Positions 8,136 through 16,906 of a stretch of DNA of 64,000 nucleotides are shown one piece after another (within the stretch, counting starts at the first letter, position 1; every line of letters begins with the position of its first letter). The translations under genes were made by a program, and so were the position numbers. The notes beneath the pieces were generated by a model. It ran no database searches, had not been told where the DNA came from, and was given only the letters and a program-made list of their open reading frames with translations. This stretch comes from Cohnella ginsengisoli (GTDB lineage: Bacteria > Bacillota > Bacilli > Paenibacillales > Paenibacillaceae): contig NZ_JAPDHZ010000008.1 in NCBI RefSeq assembly GCF_029525555.1, positions 620,001 through 684,000 of the forward strand, given 5' to 3'.

Positions 8136-9347
8136 ATGGATCATCTCGTCCTCGAAGTCGGCCTGGCCGTCGCGCTAATCGCGCTCGCAGGGCTCATCTC
8201 CGCCAAGCTGCGATTTTCCGTCATTCCGTTTTATATCCTTATCGGCATGGCCGTAGGTCCCCATTCTTTTAAACTCTGGTATCTCGACTTCCGCTTTATC
8301 GAGAGCGCCTCGCTCATCGAATTCATGGGAAGGATCGGCGTACTGTTTCTCCTCTTCTACCTCGGACTGGAGTTTTCCGTCGGCCGGCTGCTCAGATCGG
8401 GCAAGTCGATCGCGTTCGGCGGCACGATCTACATCGCGATCAACTTCACCTTGGGCCTGGGCTACGGCTTCCTGACGGGCTTTCCGCTGGCGGAGACGCT
8501 GGTGATGGCCGGCATCACGACGATCTCCTCCAGCGCGATCGTGGCCAAAGTCCTCGTCGATCTGAAACGCACCGCGAATGCAGAAACCGAACTCATCCTG
8601 GGCATTATTATGTTTGAGGACGTCTTCCTAGCCGTCTATATTTCCATCCTGTCCGGCCTCGTCTTGAGCGACTCTTCCTCGGTCTGGGGCGTCCTCGGTT
8701 CGGCGGGTATCGCCTTCGCCTTCATGCTCTTCATGCTGGTCGTCGGACGCAAGTGCGTCCCGCTCCTGAACAAGGCGCTGAACGTCCGCTCGAACGAGCT
8801 GTTCGGCTTGATCGTCTTCGGCGGTCTTTTCCTCGTCGCCGGTTTCTCCGAGACGATCCATGTCGCCGAAGCGATCGGCGCGCTTCTTTTCGGCCTGGTG
8901 CTCGCCGAGACCGAGCATATCAAGCGGATCGAGCACTTCATTCTGCCCTTCCGCGACTTTTTCGGCGCGATCTTCTTCTTCAGCTTCGGCCTGACGATCG
9001 ATCCGCTGACGCTCGGAGACGCGCTGTGGCTGTCCCTTGGCGCCGTCGTCGTCACGCTGATAGGCATCTATGCCGCCGGCCTTCTGGCGGGCCGCAGTGC
9101 CGGCCTCTCGAGCAAAGCCTCCTCCAACGTCGGCTTGACGATCGTCGCGCGCGGAGAGTTTTCCATCATCATGGCGAACATGGCGAAGGCCGGCGGGCTG
9201 CTCGCCGTCCTCCAGCCTTTTGCCGCATTGTACGTCCTCATCCTTGCGATTCTCGGTCCGCTGCTGACGAAGGAATCCAAGCACATCCACAAGCTGATCG
9301 GGAGAGTGTTCAGATGGAACCGTTCGGCGGATAACCAGGCAGCTTAG
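8136..9347 (+). CDS. khtU: KhtU-like cation:proton antiporter (CPA2)
   Basis: 403 residues, ATG 8136, one base after the khtT stop; its ribosome site GGGGAGG lies inside khtT. About twelve membrane segments with CPA2/KefB-type landmarks: LLFLLFYLGLEFSVGRLL, GITTISSSAIVAKVL, and FFFSFGLTIDPLTLGDALW near the C-terminus. No cytosolic RCK domain is fused, consistent with regulation in trans by KhtT. It exports potassium (or other monovalent cations) in exchange for protons at the cell membrane. Confidence 0.9.
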   Translation: MDHLVLEVGLAVALIALAGLISAKLRFSVIPFYILIGMAVGPHSFKLWYLDFRFIESASLIEFMGRIGVLFLLFYLGLEFSVGRLLRSGKSIAFGGTIYIAINFTLGLGYGFLTGFPLAETLVMAGITTISSSAIVAKVLVDLKRTANAETELILGIIMFEDVFLAVYISILSGLVLSDSSSVWGVLGSAGIAFAFMLFMLVVGRKCVPLLNKALNVRSNELFGLIVFGGLFLVAGFSETIHVAEAIGALLFGLVLAETEHIKRIEHFILPFRDFFGAIFFFSFGLTIDPLTLGDALWLSLGAVVVTLIGIYAAGLLAGRSAGLSSKASSNVGLTIVARGEFSIIMANMAKAGGLLAVLQPFAALYVLILAILGPLLTKESKHIHKLIGRVFRWNRSADNQAA

Positions 9348-9430
9348 AGCTACGTAATGCAATGTGTCTTATCCTAACGAATCATCCCGATTTTCAGCAT
9401 CCCCATCTCTTCGCGATTAGGAGGAACGCT

Positions 9431-9685
9431 ATGGATCTCTCTAAGAATGCCTCTCTCTTTCCCACGTTCGGCCTGTCCCTCAGCCGTATCGCGTGCGTGA
9501 CCAGTCGCCGGGCAGCTGATATTAACGAAGCGGTCTCGGCGCAACTTAACTTAAAACGCCTGTGGGCCCAAGGCGACACGCTCGGCTATCCCGTGTTCCG
9601 CATCGAAGCCGTCGCCCTGTCCCGAATCGCACGCGCGATCGATCCGGCTTGCTCAATCGAGGTCATCCTGCTAAGGCGGAGATAG
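9431..9685 (+). CDS. Hypothetical 84-residue protein
   Basis: ATG 9431 is preceded by an excellent AGGAGG site eight bases upstream, which is the main reason to accept it. The protein is soluble, with no membrane segment; its middle reads AQLNLKRLWAQGDTLGYPVF. I recognise no family. It lies 83 bp after khtU and is followed by a perfect 14-bp hairpin (9704-9736). Confidence 0.5.
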   Translation: MDLSKNASLFPTFGLSLSRIACVTSRRAADINEAVSAQLNLKRLWAQGDTLGYPVFRIEAVALSRIARAIDPACSIEVILLRRR

Positions 9686-9703
9686 ACGGCGCTGCACGAA
9701 GAG

Positions 9704-9740
9704 GAAGAGACCCGAATCTTGCATTCGGGTCTCTTCGCTT
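9704..9740 (+). terminator. Strong hairpin after the 84-residue ORF
   Basis: Perfect 14-bp inverted repeat GAAGAGACCCGAAT/ATTCGGGTCTCTTC with loop CTTGC. The T tract afterwards is weak (GCTT), so termination efficiency is uncertain. Confidence 0.55.
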
Positions 9741-9744
9741 AGCT

Positions 9745-9777
9745 ACAAAAAAAGCGGCTCCCGAATGGGAACCGCTT
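9745..9777 (-). terminator. Terminator of tRNA-Ser
   Basis: AAGCGG..CCC gaat GGG..CCGCTT hairpin, followed on the minus strand by a run of seven T (plus-strand A run at 9747-9753). It lies 13 bp downstream of the tRNA 3' end. Confidence 0.8.
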
Positions 9778-9790
9778 GATGTCTTATGTA

Positions 9791-9881
9791 TGGCGGAGAG
9801 GGTGGGATTCGAACCCACGCACGCCTTGCGACGCCTAGATGATTTCGAGTCAACCCCCTTGGACCACTTGGGTACCTCTCC
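9791..9881 (-). tRNA. tRNA-Ser (anticodon CGA)
   Basis: 91-nt class II tRNA. Acceptor stem GGAGAGG pairs with CCTCTCC, discriminator G, encoded CCA (plus-strand TGG at 9791-9793), T-arm GGGTTCGAATCCC, and a long variable arm. The anticodon loop CTCGAAA gives CGA, reading UCG. One position of the anticodon stem (GTTGA/TCATC) is mismatched, next to a run of five G. Confidence 0.93.
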
Positions 9882-9950
9882 GCAGCAAGGAATATCGTAT
9901 CACAATTCAGGACAACTTGCAACCCTGTTTTGAGATCAAAATGTACAAGC

Positions 9951-10181
9951 TTATTCCGCTTCTTTTTCGGGCGAATGGCCCTCTTCCCGCGGCGCAGCCT
10001 GCAGCATTTTTTTCATGCTTTTCTCAAACTTCGCCCGGGGCAGCAGGATGCTGTGCTTGCACTTGACGCACTTGATCCGGATGTCCATCCCCATCCGGAT
10101 GATCTCCATCTCATTGGCGCCGCAGGGATGCGGCTTCTTCATCTGCACGATGTCGCCGAGTCCGAATTCCTTCCTTTCCAT
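9951..10181 (-). CDS. DUF951 protein (YyzM-like)
   Basis: 76 residues. The core FGLGDIVQMKKPHPCGANE, then IIRMGMDIRIKCVKCKHSIL, is the DUF951 signature; it holds a CxxC pair and an earlier Cys that may bind zinc. In B. subtilis the homologue YyzM lies in this same origin-proximal region. The function is unknown; it is soluble. It follows the mscS-like gene by 3 bp, so the two are co-transcribed. Confidence 0.88.
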   Translation of the reverse strand: MERKEFGLGDIVQMKKPHPCGANEMEIIRMGMDIRIKCVKCKHSILLPRAKFEKSMKKMLQAAPREEGHSPEKEAE

Positions 10182-10184
10182 CCG

Positions 10185-11103
10185 TCAGCTCCCCGCCCTC
10201 TCCATGGCCTCAATCGAATAATAACGCGGATTGCCCGCGGCTTCGAATGCCTTTTTAACCTCCGCATTCAGATGCCTGGATACGGCCGACTGCGTATTGG
10301 GCCTGCACAGCACCGTGAGCCGCAATATCACGTCGCTCGCGGTTACCGACTGAATGCCGAGGAATTCCGCCCTGCCTACGATATTCGTATCTTCGAATTT
10401 CGCCGCGGCGCTTTTCACGATCTCCACCATATGATCGAGATTTTCTGTCGCCGCTACGGATACGTCCACCACGGCCAGCGCGTTATTGACCGAATAGTTC
10501 GTGACGTCGGAGATGTTGCCGTTCGGCAGGATGAATACCTCGCCGGTCCAGCTGCGGATTCGCGTCGCGCGAAGGCCGATCATCTCGACCGTCCCTTTGA
10601 ACTTGCCCCCAACCTCGATGACGTCTCCGACCGAGAAGTGATCTTCGAGAATGACGAAAAATCCCGTGATGACATCCTTCACCAGGCTCTGGGCGCCGAA
10701 TCCGATCGCGAGCCCAATCACGCCCGCACCCGCGAGCAGCGGCGCGAGATTGATATTGAACTCGTTCAGCACGAGCAGCAGAACGATGAAGTTAATGATA
10801 TAAGTCGCCGTATTTTTAAGCAGCTTGCCTACCGTCTGAACGCGTCTTGTCCTCAGCTTAAGACGCTTCGACGCTTTGGGATTCATGAAATTATCCACAA
10901 CCCGATTGATCACGATGCGAACGATCCGGCTGACGATGAGGATAACGAGAATCCGCAGCACGACCTTCAATACGCTCATCCACATGTGGGTATTGCTTAA
11001 CGAATCCCAAATTTCATCCAAAAATTGCTGCCACAGCGTTAGTTTTTTTTCAATGGCCTCCCCCGCGCCTTCCAATAAAAAAAGACTGTGGATATCCGGA
11101 CAT
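10185..11103 (-). CDS. MscS-family mechanosensitive channel; apparent frameshift at 11078-11084
   Basis: The best start is ATG 11103, with GAGAGGTG eight bases upstream. It joins the main frame only if one base is dropped from the A/T run of seven at about 11078-11084, giving 305 residues (MSGYPQSFLLEGAGEAIEKK...). Without the correction TTG 11075 would start a 296-residue protein. There are three membrane segments; the third carries the pore motif GAGVIGLAIGFGAQSLVKD. The beta domain follows (FSVGDVIEVGGKFKGTVE) and then a cytosolic alpha/beta cage. It releases solutes during osmotic downshock. It sits between DUF3343 and DUF951 on the minus strand. Confidence 0.88.
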
Positions 11104-11118
11104 CCTCTCTTCACCTCT

Positions 11119-11364
11119 CTAGTCGATTCGTTCGTAGCCGCCGCTCGATCGCTTGAACAAACCGCGAATTTCCACTTTCTCTTCGTCGATGATCCTTTTG
11201 ACCTCATCCAGCGCTTCTTGCGGGAATTCGATCGACAGCGCGCAACCGGCCGTAATTTCCTTCGGCGTTGGCCGGATATCGATCTCCACCTCCGCGTATT
11301 CAAGCAACATTTCGGCCCGCAGCGCCTGCTGCGTCGAGTCGAACGCGATCATTAATGGATCCAT
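11119..11364 (-). CDS. DUF3343 protein (putative Se/S carrier-like)
   Basis: 81 residues from ATG 11364 (GAGGGAGAGG upstream; the ATG seven codons earlier lacks a site). It begins MDPLMIAFDSTQQALRAEML and contains EITAGCALSIEF, whose single Cys follows the family pattern. DUF3343 proteins are annotated as putative selenium/sulfur carriers and often occur near class V aminotransferases; one lies 1.3 kb away here (12632-13798). It is the first gene of a DUF3343-mscS-DUF951 unit. The role as a carrier is inference. Confidence 0.8.
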   Translation of the reverse strand: MDPLMIAFDSTQQALRAEMLLEYAEVEIDIRPTPKEITAGCALSIEFPQEALDEVKRIIDEEKVEIRGLFKRSSGGYERID

Positions 11365-11473
11365 GGCCTCTCCCTCTTCTTGCATCGATTGCTAGCATGC
11401 GATCCGAACAAGTATAAATTGCCCCTCTCGTCCATATACTACTACTATTCCACGGAGGAGGCGAAGCGGACGA

Positions 11474-12091
11474 ATGAATGGCGCTTGGGATAAAAGGGCC
11501 GGCTATGCGGCGGAAGCCACCGCGCTCTCTTTGAAAATACCCTACAACGAACCTGCCGTCATGCAGCGGCTGTCCGAGCGGCTCACGCGCGAGCTGCTTC
11601 AGCTTCCCTCCGACCGGCAGATCGTCGTCGTCTGCGTAGGCACCGACAGGTCCACGGGCGACGCGCTCGGACCGCTCGTAGGGACGACGCTGGCCAGGCA
11701 CGCGCAAGGCATGTTCGACCTTTACGGCACGTTGGACGAACCTGTGCATGCGATGAATTTGAGCGAGACGCTCTACACCATCATGCGCAACTCCAAGCAG
11801 CCCTATGTCATCGCCATCGACGCTTGTCTCGGACAAGTCGCCAGCGTCGGCTGCATCCATCTCGCATCGGGTCCCGTACGTCCGGGCGCCGGCGTGAACA
11901 AGGATCTGCCCCCAGTCGGCGATATACATATGACGGGCATCGTGAACGTCGGCGGTTTTATGGAATACTTCGTTCTGCAAAATACGAGACTCAATCTGGT
12001 CGTGAAGATGGCCGACATCATCGCCGGCTGCATCTCCACCGCCATTCGCAATATTCGCGGCGCCCCTATTCCTTACGCGTTGCCTGACTGA
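11474..12091 (+). CDS. yyaC: YyaC-family putative spore protease
   Basis: 205 residues, with ACGGAGGAGGCG about 8 bp before ATG 11474. DUF1256 signature: VVVCVGTDRSTGDALGPLVG, then IAIDACLGQV and VGDIHMTGIVNVGGFME. The fold is related to hydrogenase-maturation and GPR-type spore proteases; in B. subtilis yyaC lies next to spo0J and is sporulation-associated. It points against its neighbours and its last 26 bp overlap the end of the DUF4446 gene on the other strand. Confidence 0.9.
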   Translation: MNGAWDKRAGYAAEATALSLKIPYNEPAVMQRLSERLTRELLQLPSDRQIVVVCVGTDRSTGDALGPLVGTTLARHAQGMFDLYGTLDEPVHAMNLSETLYTIMRNSKQPYVIAIDACLGQVASVGCIHLASGPVRPGAGVNKDLPPVGDIHMTGIVNVGGFMEYFVLQNTRLNLVVKMADIIAGCISTAIRNIRGAPIPYALPD

Positions 12092-12557
12092 TCGCGGCCT
12101 TCTCCTCCGGCGTCAAGGGATAGCTCGACTCTCCTTTGGCCAGCGGCTTCGCGTACAAGAAGGTCTGCTCCCGGCTATGAATGCCCGTCAGGACAACGCC
12201 GTCCTGCTCCTCGTTGACGATGGCGACCGCGAAGCTGATCTCGCCGCCTTGATCGGAAAAAGCGTTGAACCGATGAACGCCTACGCGCCCTTTGAGAGCC
12301 GCGAGGCGTTTTTCTTGATTCGCCATCGTCGCCTCTTGCACGGCCTGCTTGGCCTGCACGTCCCCCATTCGATCGTGAACCTTCATCAGTACATCTTCGA
12401 GCTTCGGCACGCCGGTCTCGCCGATCATTCGCCGGTGTGCCCTTGCGAGCTTGGATAGCTTGACGCTTAAGATAATGACCCAGATCAACAATATGAAAAT
12501 CAGCATGCCGGCGCCTCCCAGCGCGGCTAAGCTTGCATCCTCGTCTATCCCGTTCAC
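12066..12557 (-). CDS. DUF4446 membrane-anchored protein
   Basis: 163 residues. One N-terminal membrane segment (residues 14-33, GGAGMLIFILLIWVIILSV) is followed by a coiled-coil stretch and the DUF4446 core with VGVHRFNAFSDQGGEISFAV and a serine-rich segment near 125-145. The function is unknown; the family is typical of spore-forming Firmicutes, often near spo0J as here. Its 3' end overlaps yyaC tail to tail by 26 bp. Confidence 0.85.
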   Translation of the reverse strand: MNGIDEDASLAALGGAGMLIFILLIWVIILSVKLSKLARAHRRMIGETGVPKLEDVLMKVHDRMGDVQAKQAVQEATMANQEKRLAALKGRVGVHRFNAFSDQGGEISFAVAIVNEEQDGVVLTGIHSREQTFLYAKPLAKGESSYPLTPEEKAAISQATRKE

Positions 12558-12631
12558 GCTTGATTGCTCCCCCGCTCTCCGGATCGGCCGGCCCCGCGGA
12601 CGCCGGACCGCCTTCCGTCATTCTGCCGGCT

Positions 12632-13798
12632 TTATGCCCGCAGCGTTTCTCCGATTTCCTTCACGGCGCTTATCAACGATACAATATCCGATTGCTGCGA
12701 AAAATATCCTGGGCTGGCTCTTACTGCCCCCGTCTCCGTCGTCCCTGCGCTCTCATGCCCGAGCGGCGTGCAGTGAAACCCCGACCGCACAGCAATGCCG
12801 AACTGGCGGTCCAATAAAAATGCAGTCTCTGAAGGATCCACGCCGTCCACCGTAAAAGCGACAATGGCCGTACGCTCGATCTCCGGGCCCGGCCCTAATA
12901 GGCGGACGCCAGGTATCTCTGAGAGGCCAGCCATCAGCTCCCGAGTCAAGCTTAGTTCTTGGGCGTGGACACGCTGCACCGTCTCGCCTATGACGAACCG
13001 TACGCCTTCCGTAAGGCCGGCTATGCCGATCGTGTTCGGCGTACCTGCCTCGTATCTGTCGGGCCTCGTAGAAGGCTGCTCAGGCGATTCTGAACGGCTT
13101 CCGGTGCCTCCTTGCATAAGCGGCTCGAGCTCCAGATCCGGTCGGATGTACAGGCCACCCGTCCCTTGCGGTCCCATCAATCCCTTATGTCCCGGAAAAG
13201 CCAGCAGATCGATATTCATCCCTTCTACGTCGATCTCCAGCACGCCCGCGCTTTGCGCCGCATCGACGAGTAGCGGCACGCCGGCCGTTCGCGTGACAGC
13301 GCCTATGTCGCCGATCGGAGCTATCGTTCCGAGCAGGTTGGAGCTATGCGTGACGGCTACGAGCTTCGTAGCCGGAGTGATCGCATGCCTGACATCGTTT
13401 GGTTTCAATATCCCGTCCGCGCCGACTGGCACATAGGTCACCTGAATCCCCAGCTTGCGCTTCAACGCTTCAAGAGGACGCCGTACGGAATTGTGCTCCA
13501 TCGCTGTCGTTACGACATGATCGCCCGGCGCTAACAACCCTTGAATCGCTTGATTCAGCGCGTGCGTCGTATTGAGCATGAAGGCAATGTCGTTCGGGTT
13601 TGCGATCTTGAACAGACGTGCCAGCATCTTGCGTCCTTCGAACAGCACCCTGCTCGCTTTGACCGCCATCTCATGGCTGCCGCGGCCGGGATTGGCAGCA
13701 GCCTCACGCATTGCCCTCTCCATGGCTTCCATCACGCCGGGAGGCTTCGGCCAGGAGGTCGCTGCATTGTCCAGATAGATCAATGGCCTTTCCTTCAT
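12632..13798 (-). CDS. Class V aminotransferase, cysteine-desulfurase-like
   Basis: 388 residues. PLP-enzyme landmarks: IYLDNAATSWPKP at the N-terminus, MLNTTHALNQAI, VTHSSNLLGTI, LVDAAQSAGV and the Schiff-base region AFPGHKGLMGP, where the Lys should bind PLP. Near the C-terminus SGFHCTPLGHE carries the candidate catalytic Cys of the desulfurase loop. It probably removes sulfur or selenium from (seleno)cysteine. It lies two genes from a DUF3343 protein, a pairing that fits sulfur/selenium transfer, though that role is inferred. Confidence 0.88.
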   Translation of the reverse strand: MKERPLIYLDNAATSWPKPPGVMEAMERAMREAAANPGRGSHEMAVKASRVLFEGRKMLARLFKIANPNDIAFMLNTTHALNQAIQGLLAPGDHVVTTAMEHNSVRRPLEALKRKLGIQVTYVPVGADGILKPNDVRHAITPATKLVAVTHSSNLLGTIAPIGDIGAVTRTAGVPLLVDAAQSAGVLEIDVEGMNIDLLAFPGHKGLMGPQGTGGLYIRPDLELEPLMQGGTGSRSESPEQPSTRPDRYEAGTPNTIGIAGLTEGVRFVIGETVQRVHAQELSLTRELMAGLSEIPGVRLLGPGPEIERTAIVAFTVDGVDPSETAFLLDRQFGIAVRSGFHCTPLGHESAGTTETGAVRASPGYFSQQSDIVSLISAVKEIGETLRA

Positions 13799-13894
13799 TA
13801 GAAGCGCCTCCTCGTTTCACTCTACTGCTGCTATATTCATTTCCTAAGGATATAACGTCTTCTGCTAAGCGGCGAACGCACAGCGCCGCGAACG

Positions 13895-13937
13895 AAAACG
13901 GCCTCGCTCTTGGCATTCCAAGCGCGAAGCCGTTTTA
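13895..13937 (-). terminator. Terminator after parB
   Basis: Long hairpin AAAACGGC...CTTGG catt CCAAG...GCCGTTTT. The A and T flanks allow it to work on both strands; on the minus strand it ends the parA-parB transcript. Confidence 0.75.
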
Positions 13938-13980
13938 TTCTCCGCTTCCGCCACGAGCCTACGATCGTGGATGGCAGATC

Positions 13981-14835
13981 TTATGCTTTGATCGCTTGCA
14001 GGATTTCTAGCAATCGCTCCAGATCGCCTTTGCTGAAGTAGGCAAGCTCAATGCGTCCTTTATCCTTGTTCGGCTTGATCCGCACCGTTGTCTGGAACCG
14101 CTCGCGAAGCGTCTCCTCGATTTCTTCAATATAAGGATCTCGCTTTTTAGTTTTCGCCTTAACGGTTTTGCCTTTAACGACTGCGTCCATCTGTTGGACG
14201 GCGTTCTCGAGCTCGCGTACGCTCCAATTGTTGGCCAGCGTCTGCTTCGCTAGATCTTTGCGTTTGGCGTCCTCTTTAATCCCCGCCAATGCCCTTGCGT
14301 GTCCCATCGACAATGTTCCACGTGAAACATGCTCTTTGATCTCGTCCGGCAACGCCAACAACCGTAAGAAGTTGGCAATGTGAGAACGCGACTTTCCTAC
14401 TTTAAGCGACAACTCTTCTTGCGTTAAAGCAAATTGGTTCATAATCGATTGATAGGCGATGGCCACTTCGATTGCATTCAAATCTTCACGTTGTACGTTT
14501 TCAATGAGCGCGATTTCCATGACTTGCTGATCGCTATAAGCCCGGACAACTGCCGGAATCGTCGGGTTGCCAAGCAGCTGCGATGCTCTGAATCGCCGCT
14601 CGCCCGCAATAATCTCAAAACCGCGGAGAGCCGTGCGTACGATGATCGGTTGAATGACGCCATGCTCGCGAATCGATTCAGCCAATTCCTTTATTGCTTC
14701 TTCTTCGAATGTCTTGCGCGGTTGATACGGATTCGCGCGGAGCTGCCCTAACGGAATCTCTACGATCTTGTCGTCTTCCTTGATAGATAGCGACGTGATC
14801 AGCGCGTCGAGCCCTTTACCTAGCCGCTTGCTCAT
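13981..14835 (-). CDS. parB: Chromosome-partitioning protein ParB (Spo0J)
   Basis: 284 residues. The CTPase/ParB N-terminal domain holds NPYQPRKTFEEEAIKELA, GERRFRASQL and ENVQREDLN. The helix-turn-helix follows (LSLKVGKSRSHIANFLRLL) and a short dimerisation domain ends the protein. It binds parS, spreads as a clamp and loads SMC condensin; in spore formers it also opposes Soj. It overlaps the end of parA by 20 bp. A perfect parS lies inside the gene at 14314-14329, as in B. subtilis spo0J. Confidence 0.97.
   Translation of the reverse strand: MSKRLGKGLDALITSLSIKEDDKIVEIPLGQLRANPYQPRKTFEEEAIKELAESIREHGVIQPIIVRTALRGFEIIAGERRFRASQLLGNPTIPAVVRAYSDQQVMEIALIENVQREDLNAIEVAIAYQSIMNQFALTQEELSLKVGKSRSHIANFLRLLALPDEIKEHVSRGTLSMGHARALAGIKEDAKRKDLAKQTLANNWSVRELENAVQQMDAVVKGKTVKAKTKKRDPYIEEIEETLRERFQTTVRIKPNKDKGRIELAYFSKGDLERLLEILQAIKA
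14314..14329. promoter_or_regulatory. parS site inside parB
   Basis: TGTTCCACGTGAAACA, an exact match to the palindromic consensus TGTTNCACGTGAAACA. It lies within the coding sequence of parB. Confidence 0.97.
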
Positions 14836-15589
14836 ACGTAATCACTTCCTTCGCCAGCTCGAGATAAACCTCGGCCCCTTTGGATCTAGGATCGTATGTG
14901 ATGATCGATTGCCCGTGCGATGGCGCCTCGCTAAGACGAACATTGCGCGGGATAACCGTCTGATAGACCTTTTGTTGGAAATATTTTTTCACTTCTTCGA
15001 TGACCTGAATGCCGAGGTTCGTTCGTGCATCGAACATCGTGAGAAGGACGCCTTCGATTTGAAGAGAGGTATTCAAGTGCTTTTGGACAAGTCGAATCGT
15101 ATTAAGCAGTTGGCTTAAGCCTTCAAGCGCATAATACTCGCATTGAATCGGGATAATGACCGAATCGGATGCCGTCAGCGAATTGATCGTCAAAATGCCT
15201 AAAGAAGGCGGGCAGTCGATCAAGATATAATCGAATTCGTTGCGAACCATAGCAAGCGCCTTTTTAAGACGAACCTCGCGGGAGATGGTCGGCACCAGCT
15301 CGATCTCGGCACCCGCAAGCTGAATCGTCGCAGGAATGAGCTTCAGATTCGGCAGAGCCGTATCCACAATCGCCTGTTTGGGGTGGATCTCGTTGATTAA
15401 GATATCATAGATGCAATATTCCACATCGGCTTTATTAATGCCGACACCGCTTGTCGTATTGCCCTGTGCGTCGATGTCCACGATGAGCACTTTACGTCCC
15501 AACGTAGACAGACAGGCGCCAAGGTTGACAGCCGTTGTCGTTTTGCCGACACCGCCCTTTTGATTGGCAATGGCAATAATTTTGGACAA
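14816..15589 (-). CDS. parA: Chromosome-partitioning ATPase ParA (Soj)
   Basis: 257 residues taking TTG 15589, which has GAGGTG six bases upstream and gives MSKIIAIANQKGGVGKTTTA, the usual Soj start; a GTG three codons earlier is possible. The deviant Walker A is KGGVGKTT; DIDAQGN and DYILIDCPPSLG follow. It is a MinD/ParA ATPase acting with ParB in origin segregation and, in B. subtilis, in control of DnaA. It is the middle gene of noc-parA-parB. Confidence 0.97.
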   Translation of the reverse strand: MSKIIAIANQKGGVGKTTTAVNLGACLSTLGRKVLIVDIDAQGNTTSGVGINKADVEYCIYDILINEIHPKQAIVDTALPNLKLIPATIQLAGAEIELVPTISREVRLKKALAMVRNEFDYILIDCPPSLGILTINSLTASDSVIIPIQCEYYALEGLSQLLNTIRLVQKHLNTSLQIEGVLLTMFDARTNLGIQVIEEVKKYFQQKVYQTVIPRNVRLSEAPSHGQSIITYDPRSKGAEVYLELAKEVITYEQAAR

Positions 15590-15643
15590 CCCGTTCACCT
15601 CATCGTCAGCCGCCTAAACTTGCTGGATTAACATGACTCCCAA

Positions 15644-16477
15644 CTAGCTCGGATTGCTGTTGTTTTTCTTCGGAATCGTAATAACGATCTCGATATGATC
15701 GTCCAGTTCGCGTTCGCTGGATTTGATCGGTATGCCTGATCCCGTAACCATATCTACCGACTGCCGTATCGTATTGATTGCGAGTCGAATATCCTTGGAA
15801 AAGGACACGCGACGCGACTTAACGGGTTTACTCGCTTCAAGGAGAAAAGCGACGCGAGTTTCCGTTTGTTTCACGTTAAGTTCCTTTTCGATAATCTCTT
15901 GGAGAAGCTTTTCTTGTGCTTCTTCGTTCGGTAGGGCCAGCATGGCGCGGGCATGACGCTCCGTAATCTTGCGCTCCATGAGCGCCAGCTTAACGTTCTC
16001 GCCCAATTGAAGAAGACGAATCTTGTTGGCGATCGTCGACTGGCTTTTACCCAGCCGCTGTGCCAGACTTTCCTGCGTCAACTGATGAAGATCGATCAGT
16101 TTTTGATAAGCGACGGCTTCCTCGATCGAAGTTAGGCCTTCGCGTTGAAGATTTTCGATTAAAGCCATCGAGGCAGCCTGTGAATCATTAATTTCTCTTA
16201 CGATCGCCGGGATGTGTTCCATGCCCAGTTTGGTGACCGCACGCCAGCGGCGTTCTCCCGCTATGAGCTCGTATTTGCCGTCTCGGACACGGACTACGAT
16301 CGGCTGGATGATGCCAAGCGTCTTGATCGTCTGACATAGCTCGTCGATCCGGTCGTCATCAAAGACTGACCTGGGTTGATAAGGGCTCGGGACGATATCC
16401 ACTACGGCAATCTGCCGAACTTCTTCCTGGCCGCTCCGTTCGGACAATCCGAACAAACGAGATAACGGTTCTCTCAT
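15644..16477 (-). CDS. noc: Nucleoid occlusion protein Noc
   Basis: 277 residues starting at ATG 16477 (MREPLSRLFGLSER, matching B. subtilis Noc MKHSFSRFFGL); longer in-frame starts are less likely. It is a ParB paralogue with PSPYQPRSVFDDDRI, GERRWRAVTKLG and a helix-turn-helix (LAQRLGKSQSTIANKIRLLQ). An N-terminal amphipathic stretch is expected to touch the membrane. Noc blocks Z-ring assembly over the nucleoid. It is followed by parA after 54 bp. It binds NBS sites rather than parS; I noticed no NBS in the window. Confidence 0.93.
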   Translation of the reverse strand: MREPLSRLFGLSERSGQEEVRQIAVVDIVPSPYQPRSVFDDDRIDELCQTIKTLGIIQPIVVRVRDGKYELIAGERRWRAVTKLGMEHIPAIVREINDSQAASMALIENLQREGLTSIEEAVAYQKLIDLHQLTQESLAQRLGKSQSTIANKIRLLQLGENVKLALMERKITERHARAMLALPNEEAQEKLLQEIIEKELNVKQTETRVAFLLEASKPVKSRRVSFSKDIRLAINTIRQSVDMVTGSGIPIKSSERELDDHIEIVITIPKKNNSNPS

Positions 16478-16852
16478 GTCTTCCATCCCACCACGTTCAT
16501 CTGTAATGAGGTTCCGGTTAAAACAAATCTGCTCTAGTGCTAGCACGATAATCAGCAGACTAATAGAGTCTGGTGCAGCCTTTAAAACTACCCGTATCTA
16601 CACAATATTCGACAGGAACCGTCGACAGACAGGACATTCGCATGCAGGAACTAACCATTGAAAGGTGCTCATTGCATGGAGAAAAGGCAAGGATTAAACC
16701 ATGCCGAAGCTGCAGAGTGACGAAAAAAGCGCCGCCATTTCACGCCTTCGAGGCGCATATGCGGCACGACGATTTTGCAGTACTATTTATATTCTCTATT
16801 GTACGCCTGAATCCTTCTCTTGAAAAGAGTTTCCTCGGTTTGAAGGCTGATT

Positions 16853-16868
16853 TGTTCCACGTGAAACA
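16853..16868. promoter_or_regulatory. parS site
   Basis: TGTTCCACGTGAAACA, exact consensus, in the noc-rsmG gap. Confidence 0.97.
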
Positions 16869-16885
16869 CATAAATATGGCAATTT

Positions 16886-16901
16886 TGTTTCACGTGGAAC
16901 A
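16886..16901. promoter_or_regulatory. parS site, second of a pair
   Basis: TGTTTCACGTGGAACA, the consensus read on the other strand, 17 bp from the first site and just before the rsmG stop. Confidence 0.97.
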
Positions 16902-16906
16902 AAGAT

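Larger units (their letters stand above)
16478..16906. other. 429-bp noc-rsmG gap holding two parS sites
   Basis: No convincing coding region. The rsmG-proximal 60 bp hold two parS sites (annotated separately). The rest must contain the noc promoter, which I could not fix with confidence. Confidence 0.7.
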
